Shown here in pieces: positions 11,643 to 23,940 of a stretch of 64,000 nt of DNA. The translations under genes and the position numbers were made by a program. Origin of the DNA: Dillenia suffruticosa (Eukaryota; Streptophyta; Magnoliopsida; Dilleniales; Dilleniaceae); assembly GCA_033439265.1 (NCBI GenBank), contig JAVTVX010000017.1, positions 10,066,001 to 10,130,000 on the forward strand, given 5' to 3'. A model generated the notes under the pieces. The model saw only the letters and a list, made by a program, of their open reading frames with translations. It was not told where the DNA came from and did no database searches. Numbering within the stretch: the stretch's first letter is position 1; each line of letters opens with the position of its first letter.

Positions 11643-12990
11643 CGGTTTTAGTGACCGAATTTAACGATAAATATTATTCGTTGTAAAATTCTAACGAAAT
11701 TAGCGACAAAACATATATTTATCGCAAAATTTCAACAAATTCTACAAAAAAAAAATTTGTCGCTAAAATAACCATAAATAAATATTTGTCGCAAAATTCG
11801 TGAGAGAGTAATCACAAACAATAATTTGTTGGAAATTCGTCTCTAATCAGCGATAAAAAAACATTCGTCGCTAAATTTACAACAAAAAAGAAAGTTCGTC
11901 GCTAATTTAGCGACAAAACATAATTTGGTCTCTAAATTTGCGACCAAAAATTAATTCGATGCTAAATTAGTATATTTTTGTTGCAAAATTTGTCGTTAAT
12001 TTGTAACAAAAAAATTTCTTCATCGCTAAATTTGTAACAAAAATTAGAATTTGTTGGTAATAGTACGACGAAAAAAATATGATCGGCATATTTGTTGCTA
12101 AATAGCAACAAATACACTTTCCGTTACAAAATTTTTAAATGTTATCGCTAAATTTGTTACTGATTGACCACAAACAAGTTATTTGTTGCTAAATTTATTG
12201 CTAATTTGTTTAATTCTCTTTTTACTATTGTGAATCAATTCCTACTTCACTTATTTATGTAAGTTTTTCAAGTTATCCCAATTTTTTAACATTTTTAAAA
12301 TAATGAAATCGATTTTCGATACATAATGAATGAGTATTATCTTGTCATAATCACTTTTTATAATAATAATACTTATTTATTTGTAATTTTATATAAAAAA
12401 TTGTAATTAAGTACTATTGTTTGCGGTAGTAAATTTTATTGATATAAACAAATGAATTTAATACTGACCGACATTGAAGGCATTATACATTTATGAAGAT
12501 ATAAAGAATATTAAGTATAATTAATAAGATAAAATATTTTTGTCTATAATTTTGTTGTTTAATGTTATTAATTTAGTAATTAATAACTTACATTTCATTT
12601 AGCAGTTTAATATAGAAATTTAAAGTATTTTAGTTAAAGTCGTGGAAAAATTTAAATGTTCGTCGCAAATATTGTCGTAGATTTGCAAGAAATATACTTT
12701 TTCGTCATTGAATTACCAACAAACAAAATTTATCGTCGCTAATTTTGCGACCAAAAAAATAATTTGTCTTAAATTAGTGACAAACATTTTTTCTATCGCT
12801 GATCTTAGTGACAAATTTAAGTTGGTCGCTAAAGTAGCGATAAATATTTTTATTGGTCGCTAACATCAGCAACGAAATATTGTTTGTCGCTAAAATTTGC
12901 GACCAATAATCCCGCTCATCGTTAAAATTTGCGATGAGAAACGAGTTTGTCACAAAAATTGACTATAGAAAATGAGTTCAGGGCGAAATC
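11643..12990. repeat. CACTA left subterminal repeat field
   Basis: Many diverged copies of an 8-12 base motif related to TTTGTCGCTAAA and its complement TTTAGCGACAAA, in both orientations and often paired into small palindromes. In En/Spm, short subterminal motifs are TNPA-binding sites; the same role is inferred here. A motif-poor gap lies around 12240-12650. Confidence 0.85.
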
Positions 12991-13179
12991 GGCGACGAAA
13001 CACGAGTTCGTCGCTAAATTCAGTGATGAACCACACGTTCATCACTGATTTTTTAAAAAACCTATTCTTAGTGTGTGTTTTGCAATCTTCCCCACACGGT
13101 GCCTCTTCCTCTCTCTCACGGGTTCAAGCACGAAAATGTACTCTCTCTCTCTCTCTCTCTCTAACTCGGTCCCTCTGGC

Positions 13180-13645
13180 GGCAATGCTGCAGGATCTTGG
13201 TGGGGGAGGGGCAGAGTGCCCCTCCCCTGACTTTGTTCGAACAGAGGGGGAAGCGCCGCCTCCCCCTCCGAGATCCGGCTGCAGCGGTCGGATCGGGGAG
13301 AGGCCGGTTTCCCCTCCTCGATTCGGCCGCAAGGCGGCCAGATCCGGGGAGGGGTCGGCCCTCCCCTTCGGTCACTGAGCCGACCAAGGGGGGATCCCCC
13401 TTTTGCCTCAGCGAATGAGGTTCGCCGAGGCGAACAGAGTGGGAGGGTTCCCTATTTCCCCCGATCCGACGACAGCGCCGCCGGATCTAAGTGGGGGAGG
13501 CTCCCTCCCCCACGAGCCTTGGCGAACCTTACCGAGGCCCACAGGGGAGGGTCCTCCCCTAGCCCGATCCGACGGTGCTGTCACTGGATCTGGGCAGGGG
13601 AGCGTCTCCTCGTCCCCAAGTCCGACGGCAGTTGCTGCCGGATCG
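13180..13645. repeat. GC-rich block with four related palindromes inside the CACTA element
   Basis: About 465 bp of C/G-rich sequence stands in otherwise very AT-rich DNA. It contains runs such as CCCCTCCCC and GGGGGAGGGG and four related imperfect palindromes of about 25 bp, GATCCG...CGGATC: about 13272-13294, 13463-13486, 13566-13590 and 13619-13644. Frames through it are open on several strands because the sequence is GC-rich, with no recognisable domain. It could be a folded RNA or DNA structure, a captured host fragment or a G-quadruplex-prone insert. Confidence 0.7.
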
Positions 13646-14340
13646 ATTTTTTTTTTTAGTTATATAATTAATTTTTTATTATAAATTATATAATATATAT
13701 ATAATTTTATATATTATATATATTATAATGTATTATATATTATAATTTAAACATTATAACATATATGTTAATTTATAGTTTTTATATATAATTTTATATA
13801 TTATATATATTATAATTTTAACATTATAACATATATTATAACATTATAATTTTATGTATTATATATATTGTAACATATTATATATATTATATATTATAAT
13901 TACAAAAATAGAATATAATTATAATTATATAATTTTATTTAATGTTCTAGTATATATATTTATTAATATATAATATATATAATACAGAATTTTAAATGGA
14001 TAATATTCTATATATATATTTAACAATTTATAATACACATAATGCTATATATAGTTAATATATATAGTTAACAATATATAATATATAAAATGTTAATGTA
14101 TAATAAATAGTTACTGTTATATAATATATATAATTAATGTTCTATATATTATGTATAATATTCTATTATATATATTAAATAGTTGTAATTATAAAAAATA
14201 ATTATATAATGCAGAATTTTATGTTATATTAAATATTTTTTCTAGCATTAACATTATAATTATATATTTTATTATATTTTAATTAATGTCAAATATTTTA
14301 TTATATATTTTAACATTAGATTAATTATAAATAACATTAA
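13646..14340. repeat. TATA-rich low-complexity tract
   Basis: About 700 bp composed almost wholly of TATAAT/ATATAT/TTATAT words, between the GC block and the first recognisable transposase exon. No coding signal was seen. Confidence 0.75.
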
Positions 14341-14782
14341 AGGTTTTGTGTTGCAGATGTGTTTGCTCTGTTGGACCTGTTGTTCAAGTAAATGGGAGAA
14401 AAGTAGATATTGAAACGGTTGAGATATACATTTTTTCATCGCATTTATTATTATTATTTTTTTTTATCCCTTGTTCCTAGTGTGTATGTATGTATGTTGT
14501 ATTTTCGTAAATTGCAATAGTTATAAATTATTTTTATATTTTTTTGTGACTCAATGTAAAAAAGTTATATTTACTTTTTATTATTATGCGTAAATAGTAT
14601 GTGTTAATAATTTCTATTAACGTTTTTATATTTGTTAAATTATCTTCACATATGTTAATATTTATGTTTTATTATTAGATGTTAATTATTTCTTATTAAC
14701 GTTTTTTTTCAATATCATTTACATTTTGTTAATACTTTTATTTATTAATATTTTATAAATTTTATTTTTGTAAGCAGCGACA

Positions 14783-17700
14783 ATGCAAAATGAAAGAGAT
14801 TGGATGTATAATAAGAATTTACCTAATTATCGTGGTTTAACTGATGAGTTTATTTGTGGGGTGGAACAATTTTTGAATTTTGCTACTAGTAAAATTGAGT
14901 TTATGGATGGGAATAAGTTAAGGTATTCGTGTAGAAAGTGTGGTAATGGTAAATTTCATGTATGTGATAAAGTTATGGAATATCTTTATAGATTTGGTTT
15001 TACTCTAAATTACTATAATTGGACTTGTTATGGTGAACCGTTTATATCTGATGAAGAGTATGTACGAAATATGCATTTTTCAGTTAAATGAGATCACAAT
15101 TATTATGATTAGTTTAATCCATATTAGCAGATGGTATTTGATGCAGCGGGTCAAAATTTTGTATCCCAATCAAACTATACAAGTTCTAGTTTTGTACCAA
15201 CAAATGAAGATGTACATACAAGTTATGTATCACCATTAGAGGGGGTAGAAGTAATATGTGTTGATAAGAATGTGCAAAATGAAAATTATTTGTCTAACCA
15301 ATTTCAAAAAATGTTGAGAGCTGCAGATGAATCTTTATGGGCTGGTTGCGACACCCACACTAAGTTGTCATTAACGGCTAGAATGTTAAATGTCAAGACA
15401 AAGCATAATTTGTCTGAAAATTGCTTCAATGATATTGTTCAAGTAATCGAAGAAGTATTGTCTCGTGATCATATAATACCGAATAACTTTTATAGCATGA
15501 AAAAGTTGGTGAATGACTTGGGTCTTCCGGTGGAAAGAATTGATGTATGCAAAGATGGTTGCATATTATTTTGGGGAACTGATGAAAATATAGAATTTTG
15601 TAAATTCTGTAACCAAAGTAGGTACAAGAGTACTAGGAGATCAGATCGTAATCAGTGACCTAAACCATTCAAGCAAATGTTTTATTTGCCCTTAACTCCT
15701 AGATTTCAAAGACTTTATGCATCGAAAGCTACCGCTGAATATATAACTTGGCATGCAAATCATCAAACAGAAGAAGAGTTAATGTGTCACCCTTCGGATG
15801 CAAATGTATGGAAAAATTTTGATATGGCATATCCTGAATTTGCAAGAGAGACTTGAAACATTAGGTTAGCTCTTTGTGCTGATGAGTTTGCTCAATTTGA
15901 AAAATCAGGAAAAACTTATTCATGTTGGCAAGTGATCTTAACTTCGTATAATATTCTTCTTGGTATGTGTATGAAGACACCCTATATGTTTTTGACATTT
16001 GTAATGTCTGACCCTCAAAATCCGAAGAAGTTGATAGATATTTATATGAAACCATTGATTGCGGAGTTAAAACAATTATGGGACGACGGTGTTCTTACAT
16101 ATGATGTTAACACTGATCAGATATTTATAATGAAGACTACTTTTCTTTGGACGATAAATGACTTTCCAGCTTATGGCATGTTATTAAGATAGAGTACTGC
16201 TAGAGTTTTAGGATATCCGATATGTATAGAGAGATCAAAATCGTTTAGATTGAAATATGGTAAGAAGACGAGTCATAGACAATTTTTGCCACAAAATCAT
16301 AAATTTAGAAAGAATAAAGAAAAGTTTACGAAAAATAGAGTTGAAAAAACACCTCATTCGTTGAGATTAACTGGTCAATAAATTTGGGAGCGAGTGACTC
16401 ACTTTCCATATATTATTTAAGACCCACATGGTATAACGCATGGATATGAAAGTGTGCATAAATGGACCAAACGGAGTATATTTTGGGATCTACCATATTG
16501 GAAGACCCATCTAATTCATCATAATCTCGATTTGATGCATATCGAGAAAAATGTTTTTGATAATGTGATTAACATATTGATGGATGTCTCTGAAAAAACG
16601 AAAGATAACTTGAATACGAGAAAAGATATGCTGCTTCATTGTAATCGACCAACACTTGATGTGGATGAAAGTAGTAAGGGATCAAAACCAAAGACAATTT
16701 GTATAATAAATAAGGATCAGAGACGGAAAGTTTGTGAATGGTTGAAATCGTTGAGATTTCCTGATAGTTATATCTCAAATCTTAGAAGATGTGTCAATAT
16801 GAAATAATGCAAGTTGATTGGTTTAAAAAATCATGATTGTCACATATTTATGGAAAGATTGATTTCTATTGCTTTTAAGGAACTTTTACCATATTTTGTA
16901 TGGGGCGTAATTACAGAATTAAGTATTTTCTTACATGATATTTGCTCGACAGTGTTGAAGGAATCACATATGACGAAATTAGAGAGAGATATCCCTATCA
17001 TTTTGTGTAATCTAGAAAGGATATTTCCTCCGTCATTTTTGATTCCATGGAACACCTTTTAGTTCATTTGTCTTATGAGGCCAAAGTTGCAGGTCCAGTT
17101 TAATATCGATGGATGTATCAATTTGAAAGGTAAATTTTGTACCTTCTCTTCATATCAACATTTAGAGTGCATACTATTTTACTAAATTCATTATATATCA
17201 TTTTCTGATATACTTTATTTAATTACAATTAGATTTTTATATCATTTGAAGAGAAAAGTGAAAAATAAGACACGAGTTGAAATATCTATTGTTAATGCAT
17301 ACATTGCAGAGGAAGTGACAACTTTTGCTTCATATTATTTCGAGCCTCATGTCCAATATAAGAGACGGAGAGCGGACAGAAATGATGAGGGTCATGTTGA
17401 TTCTAACTTAAATTCATTCTCTATTTTCAATTATCTCGATCGACCAAATAGGTTATGTAAGGTTAGATATTTAACTACTAAAAAATGGTGGGCAGTCAAT
17501 ACATATATTTTACTGAATTGTCCAGAAGTTACGCCACAATTCGAGTAAATACTTTTTTCTAAATAAATGTACTTTTTGTGTTGTTAAAATTTTTGACATA
17601 AATCGTCTTCTTTAATGGTAGGATTTTTCAATATTCACGGTCTGAACTATTGGTGAATGAGTTTAATCGTGTGTGCAATGAAAAATTTGCAGCATAGTTC

Positions 17701-18494
17701 AAAATATATGTTAGTTTTGAAATTTTATAAATATTTGATTAATAAAAAATTAACACATTTGTTTTACTTCACATTCAATGTAATCAAGATCAAGTTGAAC
17801 AGAAATTGTTAATTCATCTGTCATAGGGTCCAAACTCAATGGTACAAACTTGGTCATCATATTTTATAAACGGGTATAATTTTCACACTCAAGAATATGA
17901 AATCAGAAAAACTATAATGAATAGTGGTGTTTATGTTCAGTCATTCAACGATGGAGGTGTAAAAGATGATTTTTATGATTTGTTGGATAAAATTCTTGAG
18001 GTAGAGTATCTTGGAGCAGAGTTACAGGTCGTCTTATTTATGAGCCAATGGTTTGACCCGTAAAAGGGATGGATGTGTATCCAAAGTTTAATTTGGTCGA
18101 AATAAATCATAAAAAATTTTATAAAAGATATGAACTATTCGAATTGGCACAACAAACAATTCAAGTGTATTATGTATCATATTATAGTTTGAAACGTGAC
18201 AAAATTTATTTGTGGGTTGTTTGTAAAACGAAAGCATGAAAAAAAATTGAGGAATGTTGGGAAAATATAACATATCAACAAGATAAAGTTACAAACACGT
18301 TTTAGACTGAGAAATATATTATTCCAACATTACGAGATCCACGTGGAGTAGTAATAGATGTGGATCAAACTGAAATTCATGAGGTTGGCGATGGAGAATC
18401 TGATTTTAAGACAGATGATGAAGATAAGGATGAATTTGATATTGAAGAATCTGATAATGAAGATGATGATGACAATGATGACTTTGATTTTTGA
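14783..18494 (+). pseudogene. TNPD-like CACTA transposase (Transpos_assoc, TNP2, DUF4218/DUF4216), decayed
   Basis: The first exon (from ATG 14783 to about 15090) matches the transposase-associated domain: a W-M-Y start, RGLTDEF, a C-x2-C pair, and YNWTCYGEP. After an intron ending at about 15130, the TNP2 domain runs on (LSLTARMLNVK, CKDGCILFWG, CKFCNQSRYK, WTINDFPAYG, HNLDLMHIEKNVFDNV, LKSLRFPDSYISNLRRCVN, LERIFPPSF). A further exon begins at about 17232 (VNAYIAEEV) and a DUF4216-like part at 17839-18240 (SSYFINGYNFHT, NSGVYV, VLFMSQWFDP). The C-terminus is Asp/Glu-rich and ends at 18494. In-frame stops occur at 15656, about 15854, about 16190, about 16380, about 16804 and about 17102, and near 17037 the frame slips by one base. 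Most stops replace a conserved Arg, Gln or Trp. The product is not expected to be functional. Confidence 0.9.
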
Positions 18495-18789
18495 TCGTCA
18501 ATAAGTGTTGTTTTTTTAAGATTTATTATAATTGTCTAATACCAATTAAATTTTATTTAATTGTTTGAATATGGAAATACATTTAGATTTGCATATTTAG
18601 TTTCTCAATTTGTATGTTATATTTAGTGTCTCATGTTTCATTTTTGAAATATTATTTGTTAATACGTTGTATTTTTTTGTATAAATCATTTCAGACAACA
18701 ATTTAAATATATTATATTTCTTCATATACTCTATTATATTTTTCATAAACATGCAATTTTCATTCCTTGCAATACCAAACTATGGTGAC

Positions 18790-20880
18790 AGTATCGACGT
18801 GGAGAGCATAGACGATCTTCTGATGTAAGACCAAACTCTTAAGCGTCACCGTCTGCTTCAGTTGTACCTTCCCATGGCCCTGTGCCTTCTACTAATGCAC
18901 CTTCACCGTCTCCTTCAGTTGCATCTTCAGTTGTATCTTCAATGCAAGATTCACATGTTGAGGGAGAAGATACGCGAGAGGTGATATCCCCTTACGGAGA
19001 TTTGTAAGTAATAAATTTTGAAATATTATCACAATAATTTTTTTATTTATATAGCTGATGAGTTTATTTAACTATTTTTTTTACTAACCATTTTTTGTTT
19101 CTAATTTTATGATAGATTTACAAATTCTGTGTGTGTTATTCATGAGTTGAATAGAATCATTAACAACTATTGGGAAGAGGTATCGATGTTTTACACAAGT
19201 ACTCCAAATGATATCAAAGAGTGATGGTGGAGAGAATTCAAGATAAATTAGGCCTCTAAGTTTAAGTATAAAAATAAATATATAATTTAAATATAACTAA
19301 TTGTATTTTTATTTATTGCAGTGAAAATTCACTTGGGATGAGACTGAAGAGCTTGAAATAAGAAGAATTTTTAAGAAAAAATACAGTCATCACATCCGAT
19401 GAGTACTAAATCATACAAAGACTAACCGAAGGAGGCCAAACTACATCACCGAATATAATTGGCTCAGGATTTTAAACTTCTGGGATTCCGATGAGAGCCG
19501 ACGGAGGAGTGAGCAGAATAAAAAAAATCGATCCTATAATTCTGAGGAATCATCTACTACTTATGCGGGAGGCTCAATCAATATTGATGAGTATAGAAAT
19601 AGAATAGTAATTTGGTTAAATTACTATTTTTTTAAATTTAATTCATTTATTTTTTTATTCTTTCATTATATTTAACAGTGTTTTTTTTAGGCCAAGAAAA
19701 TGGGATCCCAGCGATCATTTATATAAAAACTTTCGCACGGACTTTCTAGAAAAAAGACAAGACCTGGAGTGGGGAGAGACCTAGAGCGATTATGGTATGC
19801 AATTTCAAAATTTTTAATTGTTTTATAGACACTTTACAACAAAAATTTTAACATATCATGTTGAATCATTCATAACAATGTTAAAAAATGAATTTATTAG
19901 ATTTGTTTATTCCAAATTTTTTTCACTATTTAAATTGATTTTTTCATTTCTAATTTATACTTTTTTATTTGATCATTATTAATTAAAATTAGAGAATACA
20001 TAATATCAATTTTGTTACATCATTTTCGAATGGTTGGTTTATTATGTTATGTACTAATATAATTTTTTCCTTTATTCGATCTGTTATAGTTTCAAACTCT
20101 TAATAGAGTTGAATTTTATTTTCAATTAAAACACTCCTCATTATCTAAGTATCATTCTAATGGATAAAACAACTAAATATATAAATAGAAGTATGTTTAA
20201 TTTTAATTCCATAAATCTATTAAATTTGTAATATTTGGTTCATATATTAATTTTTGTGTCTTATTATTTACTGTCAATCGTTTAATGAGAAATACAATTT
20301 TGTATTTTGATTTTCTTTGTTGGATATTTTATTACATTGTTAAACTGTTAATTGACACTTTTATTTTTTTTATTGGATATTTTATTATATTATCATTTTA
20401 ATTTTCTTCTAATTTCTCTGATGACAATGTAGGAGAAATATGATCAGTTTGTACTGAAAAATTCCAGTGGTAGTGATGATGCTGCTACATCTGAGCCATC
20501 TGTTAATAATATGGCTTTATAGCTCGAGGCTACTAGTGGAGCGAAGCAGGGAAGAGTACTTTGAATGGGCTTGTTAAACAAGACTTGCAGAATCAATGGT
20601 TCATCTTCTTCCACCCAGACACCAATAAAAACAGAATTCATGCAAATGAACCAAGAGCTAAGCCACTTGAAGGAGCAGTTAGCACAAAAGGACAATGAAC
20701 TTCAAGCCATGCGCGCAGAACTCGAGAGAAGAGACAATGAATTTGAAGAGTTTCGCGCATAATAGAGACTTATAATGCAGCATGTTCAGTTAGTCTCCGC
20801 TTCAAGTCCGATTCCCGCTTTTCAATCTCCTCCAAATGATGGTGATGATGATGGTGATGGACGGTGATGGTGATGATATT
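18790..20880 (+). pseudogene. TNPA-like / Transposase_24 CACTA accessory gene, decayed
   Basis: This is the second CACTA gene, downstream of TNPD. Order seen: a Ser/Pro-rich segment (about 18840-18960) and acidic tail to a donor near 19003; an exon at about 19115-19230 ending with a WW-REFK motif (one Trp is now TGA); an exon at about 19322-19610 with the Transposase_24 pattern (KKYSHHIR, NRRRPNYITEYNW, FWDSDE...SEQNKKNR, YAGGSI); a short exon near 19690; and a final part (about 20430-20763) with a coiled coil of heptad-like LKEQLAQKDNELQ. TNPA-type proteins bind subterminal motifs. Internal stops (for example at about 19400 and 20521) show decay. Exon borders are approximate. Confidence 0.75.
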
Positions 20881-21194
20881 TGTTGAGACAGTTTTTTATT
20901 ATTTTACGCTTACATTTAAATATGGTTGTTATTATTACTTGGTTCATACTACTAGATATTTGATATCTATTACTTATTTGTTACTGTTTATTATTATTTC
21001 ATGACAATGGTAGTACTTTTACAATTATTATTTGATTGATACTATTAAATGGTTAGCTGTTTGAATGAGTAGAGACTGGATAACTTTCATATTATTGGCT
21101 GTTGGATGGTACCCTGAATGGTTTGTTGATGATGATGTTGGATCTTTACTTCATAAACTGGTTGGCTGAGTAGAGAGGAATATGATATATAAGG

Positions 21195-21878
21195 AAAATT
21201 GTTGCAAAAAAAAAACAATCCAAATTTTTTGTCACAAATTTTCCAGATTCGTCACAAAATTTGTCGCTGATTTTGATATTCATCGTAAAATTTGTTGCTA
21301 AATTTTCCAAACTTCGTCGCGACATTCGTCACTGAATTTGTCGCAGATTAACGACAAATTATACGACAAATAAATATTCGTCGCACTTATGCGACGAAAA
21401 CAATTTGTCGCAAATTTCCGATGAAATTATTTTTCATCGCAAAATTTGTTGCAAAAATTAGCGACAAAAAATTTTTTGTTAAAGATTTGCAACGAAAAAA
21501 TTTGTCACCAATTTTGCGATAAATAATTATTCGTCGTCAATTTGTGATAGATAATATTCGTCGCAAAATTGGTTACAAAATTGTAACAAAAAATTTTTTA
21601 TGCTAATTTTTTCGATGAATTTTGTGAAGAATAGATGTGCAACAGATATTTTTCGTCGCAAAATGTATTGAAAATTTGTAACAAAAAATTTTTGGTTGCT
21701 AATTTTTGCGACGAAATTAGCAACGAAATAGTATACGTCACTAATTTTGTGACAAATATGATATTTTTTCTTGCAAATATTTGCAACGAGTTATTAGTGA
21801 CAAATTATTTTTCGTCAGAAAATTTGTCGCAAATTTATTTAGCGATGAATTTTTTTCAAATTTTCGTTGCAAAAATAC
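21195..21878. repeat. CACTA right subterminal repeat field
   Basis: The same TTTGTCGC / GCGACAAA motif family as the left end, in both orientations, packed up to the right TIR. The motif shared between the ends confirms that the two TIRs belong to one element. Confidence 0.85.
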
Positions 21879-21893
21879 TATTTTTTTGTAGTG
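21879..21893 (-). repeat. CACTA right terminal inverted repeat
   Basis: The complement of the left terminus, ending GTAGTG, followed by host sequence GTCTACC. Confidence 0.93.
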
Positions 21894-22540
21894 GTCTACC
21901 CTTTCGCTCGACCAAAAAGAACAAAATAAAAATTATTTGGCTAATCCGATTTGGTTGCTATTATTATGACTGTGGTGTACATAGGATCAAGTTAGAGTTA
22001 CAATTGCAAGCTGGAAAAAAAAAAGTTATATGGCCGCAAGCCTCTTCAATCCCCCAAAATGGAAAATAAAAGTAAATTTTCTTTTGTAATTATACAAGAT
22101 GATGTTAGAAAAGTAAAATAACTTGTGTGATCGCATTATGAGTAAAATTATGAAAACCGTGTCAAAGAATTCATGGAAAAAGGGTTTGTGTTATGGATAA
22201 CAATATCCGACCGGCTCCAATAGGTATTCGACTAATATGACACGACCAAACTTTTTTTTTTTTTAAAGAGTTAGGGGCGGATTAGTGATAATTGTTTTAA
22301 TTAAATAATTGGATCGATTCGAATATAAATTTATCTCATAAAAAATCTAACCTGACTTGAGACTTAAAACAATTTAACATTTTATTATTAAATAATATTT
22401 GAATTCAATTTATTAGGATTTAAGATTCACTTTAAGACATTTTGTCCTTTATCTAAAACACTACAACTACAAAATGAAGACGAAGCCTTTGCCTCTCTCC
22501 TCCGCACCATTCATCCCTTCAGTTCCCTACCCACACAACT
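21894..22540. other. AT-rich flank of the CACTA element, no gene seen
   Basis: Host-side sequence right of the transposon. A frame at 21635-22069 runs through the subterminal repeats and TIR into this flank and is an artefact of the repeat composition. Confidence 0.55.
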
Positions 22541-22935
22541 AACAACAACAACAGTTGATAGATCGTAGACAATCAGGTCACTCTCGCAGTTACACCAAAA
22601 GAGAGAGAATCAATTATACACCCACTCTCTTCGTCGCTTCCCCCACCCCTCCTTTTGTCCCTCTCCACCCATACAATCACACCGAAAGAGAGAGAGTCAA
22701 ATAGCCATACCTTTGGTTCCTTCCCCACTCACATATCTGACAAGGATAACAGTTGATAGATCATCGACAATCAGACTATCCATGTAGCCACACTGAAAGA
22801 GAGCGAGAGTTAGTCACACACCCACACCCTTCATCCCTTCCCCACCACCCCACCTTTTGTTCCTCTACACCCACCGAAGAGAGAGAGAGAGAGAGAGTCA
22901 AACAACCATACCCCTGATCCTTTCTCAACCCATAA
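22541..22935. repeat. Two-copy ~200-bp tandem repeat, purine/pyrimidine rich
   Basis: Copies at about 22541-22740 and 22741-22935 share ACAGTTGATAGATC, GACAATCAG, ACAC-GAAAGAGAGAG, CCACCT/CCTTTTGT, CTCTACACCCA, and GAGAGTCAAA-A-CCATACC in the same order. Divergence is substantial, so this is an old duplication. A third partial copy may extend to about 23050. Confidence 0.75.
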
Positions 22936-23940
22936 ATTGACTATAAGAGTTTGCTACCTTCGTCCCTACCCAGTCCTTCATCTCTTCCCCACTCATGTAG
23001 TGACGATCACCCTCACATTCGTCCCTTCCCAAATCGACCCATGTAGTTGCCGCACAAATCTACTATCAAACTTTGCAATGTTGAGTCAGGTCAATCTTTT
23101 GTAAAACTCTGTAAGATTGGATATAATTTTTTATTTCATTTACTTGAGTAAATTCAGTATTGGATATGGATAACAAGTTTACGATTTCGGTATGGATATA
23201 ATATTAGCAAAACTCATACCATATCCGTCTTGTTGTCATCGTTAGATTTTTTTCTGTTCGTATCCTTAAAGAAGAAACCAACAAGAAGATCTTTGTATCT
23301 TTTGACATATTTTAGGATTTTGAGATAACTATGATTAAGTGAGTTTTTTAGTATAAAAGTTATAATAGTAATTTTACTGTTTTATGAAAAAATTAATTTC
23401 TATCTTATGTTTTCTATCAAAAAATTCTTACTTAATTAAAAAATATTATTGGTAAAATATAAAAATAATTAGAGATGAAATGAGCTATACTGAGTTCTCC
23501 CAAATAGGGACGAATTAATGTCTTTTTAATATTCAATTTTGTGAATATCAAAATGTTATTGATGATTAAATTATTTTTATAATTTAAAAAAATTAAGAAT
23601 CATATGTACATAATTAATGGTGTGCTGCTCAATTTCAAAAGTTAAAAATAATACGGGGAATTATTAGGGAAATCTAGAGAAAGAGAGAGAGAAGACTCAT
23701 TCTTTTGGCCTCCAAACTTTTAATATAATTTTTATGTCAAATAAAAATTTGTAATAATAATATTAGAATATATTATATATTAAAATTAAATTAATTATTG
23801 ATTTGATTTTGAAAATATTTAATTTTTCTTATTTTTATATTTATAATATTATATTTTCATATTTATAACCATAGATTTTATATATAAATTCAATTTATTA
23901 TAATAATTAATTAAATTAATAGAGTATTAAAATTCATAAT
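22936..23940. other. AT-rich intergenic stretch, no gene seen
   Basis: Poly-A/T rich sequence with no coding pattern or terminal repeat recognised. Confidence 0.5.

Larger units (their letters stand above)
11628..21893 (+). mobile_element. CACTA (En/Spm) DNA transposon, full length but decayed
   Basis: Both ends carry the same 15-bp terminal inverted repeat, CACTACAAAAAAATA (11628-11642 and the complement at 21879-21893). The ends are lined with dense subterminal motifs. The interior carries the two genes expected of the superfamily in the expected order: a TNPD-like transposase (14783-18494) then a TNPA/Transposase_24-like gene (about 18790-20880). Flanking triplets are ATC and GTC, a 2/3 match to the expected 3-bp target duplication. 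Length is 10.3 kb, within the range for plant CACTA elements. Several premature stops make it non-autonomous now, though the ends may still be recognisable to a transposase supplied in trans. Confidence 0.93.

Noticed and set aside
13042-13684. Several overlapping open frames in the GC-rich block
   Set aside because: Openness on many frames follows from GC content; no recognisable motif, and the surroundings are CACTA sequence.
11628-21893. CRISPR-like repeat array
   Set aside because: Spacing is irregular, orientation alternates, and the motifs are CACTA subterminal repeats in a plant genome.
21635-22069. Plus-strand frame over the right CACTA end
   Set aside because: Reads through subterminal repeats and the TIR into host DNA.
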